32,072 bases of DNA from assembly GCA_016875435.1 (NCBI GenBank), contig VGRE01000015.1, positions 1 to 32,072 of the forward strand. Direction: 5' to 3'. Position numbers and translations under genes: made by a program. The notes under the pieces are model-generated. The model was not told the origin of the DNA. It saw only the letters and a list, made by a program, of their open reading frames with translations, and ran no database searches. Origin of the DNA: Deltaproteobacteria bacterium (GTDB lineage: Bacteria; Myxococcota_A; UBA796; SXON01). This document shows, one piece after another, positions 8,001 through 15,552 of this stretch. The first letter of the stretch is position 1, and the number at the start of each line of letters is the position of its first letter.

Positions 8001-9173
8001 TCAGCAGCACTTGTCGCCGGGCGCGCAGCAGGCGGCGGCCTCGGTGGTCACGTCGTAGTCGAGTCCCTTGGTTTCCCGCGGGTGGCGCGGCAGGGTGCGC
8101 GCGCAGTCGAAGCCCTTCAGATCCGCGGGCGCGACGAGCGGCTCGACGCCGATCACCTGCTCCTTGTAGGGTCCGCTAGTCATGATCTTGAAGGTCTTGG
8201 CGCACACCGCTGCGCGCTCGCCGCGGCGGAACACGTGGCCGTCGTCGTCTTGCACCTGTCGCCATGGGCCCTTGTAGATGACGGCCTGGAGACCCTCCAT
8301 GCAGGGGCCTTCCTTGCCCTTGTAGGCGGTGACGGTGGCCGAGCGGAACTCGATGCCGTTGACCACCTGCCAGGGCGTGCTGTCCCACTTGTCCCACGAG
8401 ATGCCGTAGAAGCCCACTTCCTCCAGGAGTTTCAGCAGCTCCATCTCCTGGAAGGCGCCGCTGATGCAGCCCGACCAGAGCACCGGGTCGTTGCGCAGCT
8501 CGGGCGGCGCTACCTCGTCGGAGATGATGTCGCTGATGGCGATGCGGCCGCCCACCTTGAGCACGCGGAAGATCTCGCGGATGAGCTGGGGCTTGGCCGC
8601 GTCGTCGACGAGGTTGAGCACGCAGTTCGACACCACCACGTCGACCGAGTTGTCGGGAATCATCGGGAACAGTCGCCGCTGCTCCTTCTCCCACGCGCCA
8701 TAGGCGGCGAGCTCGTCGATCGTCTTGATGGGGTGCTCGGCGAGGTAGGCGTCGACCGCGTCGGCACCGAGCTGGAGATCCTGGATCTTGCCTCGGCGAA
8801 ACTCCACGTTGGCATAGCCGACGCGCTCGGCCACCACCGGGGCGCTCCGCCGGGCGAGGTCGAGCATGTCGGGGTTCATGTCGACCCCAATCACCTTGCC
8901 CGCGGGCCCGACGATCTGCGAGGCGATGAAGCAGATCTTCCCACCGCCGCTGCCGAGATCGAGCACGGTCTCACCCGGGCGGACATAGCGCGAGGGATCG
9001 CCGCAGCCGTAGTCGCGGTCGAGCACCTCTTGCGGCAGGATCTTCAGGTACTTCGGGTCGTAGTCCACGGGGCAGCACAGCGCTTCCACGCGCTGCGCCG
9101 CGCCCTCGGAGTAGCGGGCGCGGACGGCGCTCTCGACATCGAGCGGGGCAGATTCGTTCTTCTCCTCGTTCAC
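8001..9173 (-). CDS. Arsenite methyltransferase-like SAM-dependent methyltransferase
   Basis: ETVLDLGSGGGKICFIASQIVGPAGKVIGVDMNPDML; NCVLNLV; LKVGGRIAISDIISDE; WSGCISGAF; Cys-rich C-terminus ACCAPGDKCC; pattern typical of the ArsM family. Confidence 0.75.
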   Translation of the reverse strand: MNEEKNESAPLDVESAVRARYSEGAAQRVEALCCPVDYDPKYLKILPQEVLDRDYGCGDPSRYVRPGETVLDLGSGGGKICFIASQIVGPAGKVIGVDMNPDMLDLARRSAPVVAERVGYANVEFRRGKIQDLQLGADAVDAYLAEHPIKTIDELAAYGAWEKEQRRLFPMIPDNSVDVVVSNCVLNLVDDAAKPQLIREIFRVLKVGGRIAISDIISDEVAPPELRNDPVLWSGCISGAFQEMELLKLLEEVGFYGISWDKWDSTPWQVVNGIEFRSATVTAYKGKEGPCMEGLQAVIYKGPWRQVQDDDGHVFRRGERAAVCAKTFKIMTSGPYKEQVIGVEPLVAPADLKGFDCARTLPRHPRETKGLDYDVTTEAAACCAPGDKCC

Positions 9174-11500
9174 CGGTCACCTCGGAGCTTCCGCCGATAA
9201 CGGCGTAGGGGCCACAGCGCGAGGGGGATTAGGGCGGCGGCGTTGCCGTCCTCACAACCGCAGGGCTCCTCGCGGGGGCGCCGCGCGGCAGCCAGGCCGC
9301 TGTCCGTGGCAGTGTCGCCGGTGTCGCCGGTGTCGCCGAAAACGTCCTCCAGCGTGAGGCCAGGCCAGCTGCCCTCGACGCTGTCGAGCATCACCGCGCC
9401 GTCGACCCCGGCGATCTCCACCTCGTGCCAGCCGCCATCGAGAGCGACGGCCAGGGCGTCGATCACCTCGTCGCCGCCGCCGTCGAAGGGGATAGGCTCG
9501 CGACCGTCGATGGCAAGGGTGGCGAGGCCGGTGCCGGCGGCCCGGATGGCGAGCGACTCGGCGCGCACCCAGCCGCGCAGCGTGCAGCCGGGGGAGAGCG
9601 CCGTGAGAGTGTCCAGGTCGCCGCGGGCGTCGTCGTCGGCCGGGGCGCAGCTGGTGGCGGTGAGAAAGTTCGACGCGTCGTCGATGCGTTGGCGCGGCGC
9701 GAACGCATCGAGCTGGCCGCCTGCCTCGAGCCGAGAGAGCAGCCAGGCGCCGTCGTAGCTTCCCACCAGCACCACCGGCGCGCCGGCGAAGCCGGGGTGG
9801 GGCGCGAGCCCGGTGACCGGGGCGGGCATGCGGACCGCGAGGGCGGTCCACGTCTCGCCGCCGTCGTGACTGGTGAGCATCGAGCCGCCCGCGGTGGCAG
9901 CCACGACGGTGCCATCGTCGGCCACGGCGGCGGCGGCGAAGCTGTCGGCCTCGAGCAGGGTGGCGCGCGTCTCGCTGGCGAAGTCGTCGTCGCTGCGGCG
10001 CACGGCGGTGCCGGAGAAGAGGAGGAGGCGGGTTGGCGACCCTGCGGGCCAGCCCACCATCGCCACCGCCGCGCGCTCGTCGATCGCCACCGCCGTCGAC
10101 CAGTCGTCGCCGCCGGGCTCGGTACACGTCACGGTGGTCGGGCGCGCCATCGCGACACAGGTGGCCGTCGTCGTGCGCACGGCGCTGGCCAGGCTGCCGC
10201 CGGCCCCGGTCGGCACGTCGGGCCGGCTGCTCCAGGTGCGGCCCTCGTCGCCGGTGCGCCACAGGCCACTCTCGGCGTGGGCCCACGCCACCCCGGGCGC
10301 TCCCTGCTCCAGGGCGAGGTTCTGGGTGAGCCCGTCGACACTGGTGGCGTCGAAGTGTTGCCCGCCGTCACCCGACACGAACAGCGAGTGGTTGGCCAGC
10401 GTCAGCACGCGCTGCGTGTCGCTGGGGAAAGCCACCACGTCCTGGATGTTGGACTCGCCGAGCCCGTGGGAGGGCGCAGCCCAGGTGAGGCCGCCGTCGG
10501 CGCTGCGCAGCACCCCAGCGCCGTAGCTGCCCACCAGCAAGCGCAGCCCGCCCCTTTCATCGTGGTCGATGGCGACGCCGCGGGTGAAGTCGGCCGCGAG
10601 CGCGGGGGCATGGTGCCAGCGGCCGTGGTCGATGGTCCAGATGCCGGTCCAGCCGGCCCAGGCCACGCGCGCGGAGTGGGTAGCCAGCGCCGTCACCGAC
10701 TCGAAGACCGAGCTTGCACCACCGTCGCTGGCGTACTGGGTCTGCTCGGGCGCCGTCCGGTCGGTCCACGCGGCGCAGTCGATGGCAGTGGCGTGGGGCG
10801 CGCCGAGGCCGGTGCCGGCCAGGAGGGTGGTGCCGTGAATCGCGAGCGCCACCACCGCGTCGTAGTCGCCGTCGCCGGGAATCGTGCCGCATTGCGTCCA
10901 CGTGCTCCCGTCCCAGCGCCAGGTCGCGCCGGACATCGTGCCCGCGAACACCGCGTCGCCGGCCGCCGCCGTGGCCGTGATGCCCTCGCCGAGGGCCGGG
11001 AGGGCCAGCCACTCGCGCGCCACGCGGACCGAGGCGATGCCCCCGGTGTCGATGGCGGTGGGGAGGACCCCGCGGCCGAGTTGCCACGAGGGGGCCTCGC
11101 TCTCCCGCGCGGGCACCTCGCCGGGCCGGAAGGCCCAGATGCCCGACTCGCCCACCAGCAAGAACTCGGGCCCCGCCGAGCCGATCTGGATCACGCTCCC
11201 CGGGTGAGGCTCGCTCGCCCAGGTGAGGCCATCGTCGCTCGACCACCAGTACCGGCTAGACCCGAGCACGGCCACGACGCCGTCGCTGGTGCGGGCGAGG
11301 CCCAGCGGGCTGTCGCCGGCGGGCGGGCCCCCGTGGTGGTACCAGGTGCGTCCCGCGTCGTCGCTGCGCATCAGCGCGGTAGCGTAGGGCTGCACCAGGG
11401 CGAACCAGGGCGCGCTGCCGTCGAGCTCCGGCGTGGGCGCCAGCGCGTTGACCTGCTGGTGCGGCACGTGCGCCAGCGCGAGCGAGACGAGGCCGAGCAT
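9170..11500 (-). CDS. Secreted BNR/sortilin-like beta-propeller protein with Cys-containing C-terminal anchor
   Basis: Signal-like N-terminus MLGLVSLALAH; repeated S.D.G.TW motifs (MRSDDAGRTW, WSSDDGLTW, RSADGGLTW, RTGDEGRTW, TSHDGGETW); C-terminus DTGDTGDTATDSG...EPCGCEDGNAAALIPLALWPLRRYRRK. Confidence 0.72.
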   Translation of the reverse strand: MLGLVSLALAHVPHQQVNALAPTPELDGSAPWFALVQPYATALMRSDDAGRTWYHHGGPPAGDSPLGLARTSDGVVAVLGSSRYWWSSDDGLTWASEPHPGSVIQIGSAGPEFLLVGESGIWAFRPGEVPARESEAPSWQLGRGVLPTAIDTGGIASVRVAREWLALPALGEGITATAAAGDAVFAGTMSGATWRWDGSTWTQCGTIPGDGDYDAVVALAIHGTTLLAGTGLGAPHATAIDCAAWTDRTAPEQTQYASDGGASSVFESVTALATHSARVAWAGWTGIWTIDHGRWHHAPALAADFTRGVAIDHDERGGLRLLVGSYGAGVLRSADGGLTWAAPSHGLGESNIQDVVAFPSDTQRVLTLANHSLFVSGDGGQHFDATSVDGLTQNLALEQGAPGVAWAHAESGLWRTGDEGRTWSSRPDVPTGAGGSLASAVRTTTATCVAMARPTTVTCTEPGGDDWSTAVAIDERAAVAMVGWPAGSPTRLLLFSGTAVRRSDDDFASETRATLLEADSFAAAAVADDGTVVAATAGGSMLTSHDGGETWTALAVRMPAPVTGLAPHPGFAGAPVVLVGSYDGAWLLSRLEAGGQLDAFAPRQRIDDASNFLTATSCAPADDDARGDLDTLTALSPGCTLRGWVRAESLAIRAAGTGLATLAIDGREPIPFDGGGDEVIDALAVALDGGWHEVEIAGVDGAVMLDSVEGSWPGLTLEDVFGDTGDTGDTATDSGLAAARRPREEPCGCEDGNAAALIPLALWPLRRYRRKLRGDR

Positions 11501-12184
11501 CTAGCCTCGAGCCGCCTCGTACTCGGCGAGGGTGCCGATGTCGGTCCACTCGCCCTCGTGGACGATCCCGCGCACGCGCCCCTCGGGGACGAGCGCCCGG
11601 TAGGCGGTGCGCACGATGCAGGCCTCGCCCTCGGGCGGCACCAGGTCGAGCACGCTGCGATCGAGCACGTGGATCCCGGTGAAGTGTAGCTCCGGGCTCG
11701 CCTCGCCCGCCACCCCGTCGATGCCGGTGACCACGCCGCCGCGGAGCCCCACCGGCGTGTGAACGCGGGACGACTGGCGGCGCAGGGCCATCACCGCCGG
11801 CGCGGGCTGTTGCCACAGCGCGGTGAGGTCGACGTCGGCGAGGATGTCGCCGTTGACCACGGCGAAGCGCTCGGCCAGCCAGCGACGGGCGTTGCGCAGG
11901 CCGCCGCCCGTCCCGAGGATCGCCGGGTGCTCCACCACCACGGTCACGCCGTCCTTGCCCCGCGCCCACTCCACCACCTGCTCGGCGAGCCAGAAGGCGT
12001 TGACCACCACCTCGCGGTGCCCGTGCGCGCGCACCTGGTCGAGCGCGTGGTCGAGCATCGGCCGGCCGCGCACCGGCAACAGCGGCTTGGGCGCCTGCAA
12101 CGTGAGGGGGCGCAGGCGCGTGCCGAGCCCGGCGGCGAGGATGAAGGCGGTTGCGGCCACGGGCGCGCGGATAACCGGTGGCAT
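11501..12184 (-). CDS. Sugar-1-phosphate nucleotidyltransferase (MurU/GMPP-like)
   Basis: ATAFILAAGLGTRLRPLTLQAPKPLLPVRGRPMLDHAL; TGGGLRNARRW; VVNGDILADVDL. Start at ATG 12184, or alternative GTG at 12160. Confidence 0.85.
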   Translation of the reverse strand: MPPVIRAPVAATAFILAAGLGTRLRPLTLQAPKPLLPVRGRPMLDHALDQVRAHGHREVVVNAFWLAEQVVEWARGKDGVTVVVEHPAILGTGGGLRNARRWLAERFAVVNGDILADVDLTALWQQPAPAVMALRRQSSRVHTPVGLRGGVVTGIDGVAGEASPELHFTGIHVLDRSVLDLVPPEGEACIVRTAYRALVPEGRVRGIVHEGEWTDIGTLAEYEAARG

Positions 12185-13844
12185 GTCCACCATCCCCGCC
12201 ATGCTCCGCGCCAAGATCGAGCGCGACCGGCACCGCCCCTACGCCCGCGTGAAAGAAAACGGCTCGTGGAAGCAGACGAACGGCGAGGACTGCGAGCGGA
12301 ACGTGGCCGCGGCCGCCCGCTGGCTCGACGAGATCGGCATCGAGCCGGGCGACCGGGTGGCCATCCTCGGCCCGCCCCACCCCAACTGGACGGCGCTCGA
12401 CTTCGCCACCCTCTGCCGGGGGGCGATTACCGTGGGCATCTACGCCACGCTCACGCCGGACCAGGTGGGCTGGCAACTGCGACACTCGGGCGCGAAGGCG
12501 CTGTTTGTCGATAGCCCGGCGATGCTCGATCGGCTGGCTGGCATCGAGGCCCCGGAGCTGCGTTTCCGCTCCACCTGGGACTGTCCCCACGCCGACGGCG
12601 ACCGTGCCGAGCTGTGGCAGCGGGCGGCGCAGGTGGAGCCCGGTCACCCGGCGGCCATCGTGTACACCTCGGGGACCACCGGCGACCCCAAGGGCGCGGT
12701 CCTGACACACGGCGCCATCCACGCGGTGTCGGTGACCAGCCGCGAGGCGGTACCGCTCGAGCCCGGCGACCGGGCGGTGCTGTTCCTGCCACTCGCCCAC
12801 TCCTTGCAGCGGGTGACGGTGTACCGCGGGCTCCTGGAGGAGGTGGAGGCGTGGTTCTGCCCTCGCATCGAGGACTTCCTCGACGTGGTGAAGGAAGCGC
12901 GCCCCAGCGTGCTCGCCTCGGTGCCGCGGATGCTGGAGAAGATCAAGGCGCGCATCGAGGGCGAGGTGTCCCGGGCCTCGCCGGCGCGGCAGCGGGTGTT
13001 CGCCGCCGCCATGGCCGTGGGCCGGGAGCGCAGCCTGTGCGTGGAGTCCGGTCGTCCCGTGCCATGGTGGCTCGCCACCCGCTGGGCCTTCTACGACAAG
13101 CTGGTGTACCGCAAGGTGCGCGCTTTCTTCGGCGGCGACCTGCGCATGTTCGTGTGTGGCGGCGCCCGGCTCGACCCGGAGGTGGCGCGGTTTTTCCACG
13201 GTCTCGGCGTCGACGTGATGGAGGGCTGGGGCCTGACGGAGACCAGCGCGCCCGCGACCGTCAATCGCCTGGAGGCCTTTCGCTTCGGCTCGGTGGGCAA
13301 GGCGCTCCCGGGGACCGACATCCGCATCGCCAGCGACGGCGAGGTGGAGGTGAAGGGGCCCGGGCTCTTCGTCGGTTACTGGAACAACCCCACCGCCACC
13401 GCGGAGAGTTTCACCCCGGACGGGTACTACCGGACGGGCGACGTGGGCACGCTCGACGCCGAGGGATTCCTGCGGATCACGGACCGCAAGAAGGAGATCC
13501 TCGTCACCGCCGGCGGCAAGAAGATCCCGCCGGTGAACATCGAGAAGCCGCTCGAGGGCGGTCCCGTGGGACAGGCGGTGGTCATCGGCGACGATCGTCC
13601 CTACCTCGTGGCCCTGTTCGCCCCCGATCCCGAGGCGCCGGTCGAGGGTCGCGACGCGCTGGTGCAGGCCCGGGTCGACGCGCTCAACGCGACCCTCGCG
13701 CCCTTCGAGCGCATCAAGAAGTGGGCGTGGTTGCTGGAGCCGCTGAGCGTGGAGAACGGGACGCTCACGCCCACGATGAAGCTGAAGCGGAGGGTGATCG
13801 CGGAGAGGTATGGCGGGGTGATCGGGGGGTTGTACGGCGCGTAG
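12183..13844 (+). CDS. AMP-dependent synthetase / long-chain fatty acid-CoA ligase
   Basis: AIVYTSGTTGDPKGAVLTHGAI; EGWGLTETSAPATVN; YYRTGDVGTLDAEGFLRITDRKKEILVTAGGKKIPPVNIE. Confidence 0.92.
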   Translation: MSTIPAMLRAKIERDRHRPYARVKENGSWKQTNGEDCERNVAAAARWLDEIGIEPGDRVAILGPPHPNWTALDFATLCRGAITVGIYATLTPDQVGWQLRHSGAKALFVDSPAMLDRLAGIEAPELRFRSTWDCPHADGDRAELWQRAAQVEPGHPAAIVYTSGTTGDPKGAVLTHGAIHAVSVTSREAVPLEPGDRAVLFLPLAHSLQRVTVYRGLLEEVEAWFCPRIEDFLDVVKEARPSVLASVPRMLEKIKARIEGEVSRASPARQRVFAAAMAVGRERSLCVESGRPVPWWLATRWAFYDKLVYRKVRAFFGGDLRMFVCGGARLDPEVARFFHGLGVDVMEGWGLTETSAPATVNRLEAFRFGSVGKALPGTDIRIASDGEVEVKGPGLFVGYWNNPTATAESFTPDGYYRTGDVGTLDAEGFLRITDRKKEILVTAGGKKIPPVNIEKPLEGGPVGQAVVIGDDRPYLVALFAPDPEAPVEGRDALVQARVDALNATLAPFERIKKWAWLLEPLSVENGTLTPTMKLKRRVIAERYGGVIGGLYGA

Positions 13845-13969
13845 CTTCCCGTCGCGCGTGTACGGCGACTTTATCGAAACTGGGCGCGACCCCCCCCACG
13901 GCCTCCCTGCTTGGTAGGGTCCCGTTGCGACGCAGGTCGCGACCCAACCCCTAGTCGTGGGGTACAACC

Positions 13970-14296
13970 GTGAGTTCCCTCGCCCAGCGTCTACTTGATC
14001 TCACCCTTGTGACCGCCCGCTTCAAGGCTGCGAAGGAGGATGTGCTCGACGTGGGCGCCTACTCCAGGGGGAGTTGCAGTACCGGCGGCTGAAAGGCGGC
14101 ACCTCGGCCACGACCTGTCTCCGTCTCCAGCACGCGGGCGTCAACGAGGAAGACGCGTTCATGGATGCCGAGGACCCGGCGGGGGCCAACGTGGAGATCG
14201 TGCTCGGCGCCGCCGTCGCCTCGGTGAAACATGCGTCGTGTGCGAACGTCCTACGCCACGTCCGTCTGGTCGCCACCACCACCTACGGCCTGCAGC
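13970..14296 (+). pseudogene. Small two-frame coding-like region (possible frameshifted ORF)
   Basis: GTG 13970 ORF VSSLAQRLLDLTLVTARFKAAKEDVLDVGAYSRG stops at 14092. The overlapping frame from 14074 continues ELQYRRLKGGTSATTCLRLQHAGVNEEDAFMDAEDPAGANVEIVLGAAVASVKHASCANVLRHVRL. Frames are joined by one extra G in the G5 run at 14067-14071. End is approximate. Confidence 0.35.
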
Positions 14297-15097
14297 CTAC
14301 CCGAGCCACCTTCCCACGACATTCCCCGACACCCGCGCCCGGTAGTCCCGGGTCGACCGGACGTCGTCGATGGGCACGATGCCCTCGCGCACCAGCCGCA
14401 CCACCTCGCTGACCGGCGCCCCGGCCACCAGGGCGTCCTCTGCCGCGCGCACGCGCAGCGGGACGGGTCCCACGGCGCCGAAGGCGAGTCGCGCCACGCC
14501 GTGCGAGCGGCGCCCGCAGAAGATCACCTTGGAGATGGCCTGGGCCATGCGGGTGCCCACCTTGCGGAAGTGGGCCTCGCCTTCCACCTCGGGCAGGTAG
14601 ATGGCGGTGAGTAGCTCGTCGGTCGCCAGCGCCGTCTGCTTGTAGCCACGCCAGTAGTCCGCCGCGGCCACCCGGCGGGTGCCCCGGACGCTCGACAGCT
14701 GGAAGTCGGCGTCGAGGGCCAGCCACACGGGGAGCGTGTCGCCGGCCGGGGAACTGTTGCAGATGTTGCCGCCCACCGTTCCCCGGTTCTGGATCTGCAC
14801 CGCGCCCACGGTGAGCGCGGACTCGCGCAGCACGGCCGGCACCCGGGGATCGCGGGCCAAGTCGCTGTGGGTGGTGGTGGCGCCGATGCGCAGCTCGTTG
14901 CCGCGAGCCTCGATTCCCCGGAGCCCGTGGCAGCCCCAGAGGTCGATGACGGCCGAGGGCTGGAGGACGCCGGCTTCCATGTAGACCATGACGTCGGTGC
15001 CGCCGGCGAGCACGGTGGCGTCGGGACGATCGGCGCGGGCCTGGAGCGCGTCGCGCAGCGTCCGGGGACGGATCACGGGGGCGGTGCAGGCGAGCAT
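14297..15097 (-). CDS. Molybdenum hydroxylase FAD-binding (medium) subunit, xanthine dehydrogenase family
   Basis: ATVLAGGTDVMVYMEAG; TVGAVQIQNRGTVGGNICNSSPAGDTLPVWLALDA; start MLACTAP overlaps the upstream stop. Confidence 0.9.
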   Translation of the reverse strand: MLACTAPVIRPRTLRDALQARADRPDATVLAGGTDVMVYMEAGVLQPSAVIDLWGCHGLRGIEARGNELRIGATTTHSDLARDPRVPAVLRESALTVGAVQIQNRGTVGGNICNSSPAGDTLPVWLALDADFQLSSVRGTRRVAAADYWRGYKQTALATDELLTAIYLPEVEGEAHFRKVGTRMAQAISKVIFCGRRSHGVARLAFGAVGPVPLRVRAAEDALVAGAPVSEVVRLVREGIVPIDDVRSTRDYRARVSGNVVGRWLG

Positions 15098-15552
15098 CAG
15101 GCCTCCTTCGCGATGGCGCGCACCACCGCGTCGACGATCTTCTGGTAGCCGGTGCAGCGGCACAGGTTCCCGGCCAGCGCAACGCGCGCCTCTTCCCTGG
15201 TGGGATGAGGGTTTTCGTCGAGCAGCGCCGCGGCGGCCATGAGGAAGCCCGGCGTGCAGATGCCACACTGGGCGGCCCCGTGCTGGAGGAAGGCGGACTG
15301 CACCGCGTGGACCACCGGCTGCGCCAGCCCCTCCACCGTCTGCACCTCGGCGCCCTCGACCTGGCACACCGGCACGAGGCAACTCATCACCGGCTCCCCG
15401 TCGATGCGCACCGTGCACGCCCCGCACTCGCCCTCGCCACAGCCTTCCTTGGGCCCCGTGTAGCGGAGATCCTCGCGCAGCACGTCGAGGAGGCGCGACA
15501 TGGGCGCGGCGCCGGTCTGCACGTCCATCCCATTGCAGCGGAAACGAGTCAT
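15097..15552 (-). CDS. Molybdenum hydroxylase (2Fe-2S)-binding (small) subunit
   Basis: CGEGECGACTVRIDGEPVMSCLVP; QCGICTPGFLMAAAALL; GNLCRCTGYQKIVDAV. Confidence 0.95.
   Translation of the reverse strand: MTRFRCNGMDVQTGAAPMSRLLDVLREDLRYTGPKEGCGEGECGACTVRIDGEPVMSCLVPVCQVEGAEVQTVEGLAQPVVHAVQSAFLQHGAAQCGICTPGFLMAAAALLDENPHPTREEARVALAGNLCRCTGYQKIVDAVVRAIAKEA

Noticed and set aside
9425-11689. 754-aa plus-strand ORF
   Set aside because: Antisense of the BNR/propeller gene; Gly/Ala/Arg/His-rich composition typical of antisense ORFs in GC-rich genomes.
11256-13967. 903-aa minus-strand ORF
   Set aside because: Spans the antisense of the acyl-CoA ligase and the wrong frame of the nucleotidyltransferase/propeller genes; low-complexity Arg-rich sequence.
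13845-13969. Possible terminator/promoter around ggtcgcgaccc and gttgcgac repeats
   Set aside because: Only a short palindrome (gtcgcgac) without a T-tract or clear -35/-10; not enough evidence.
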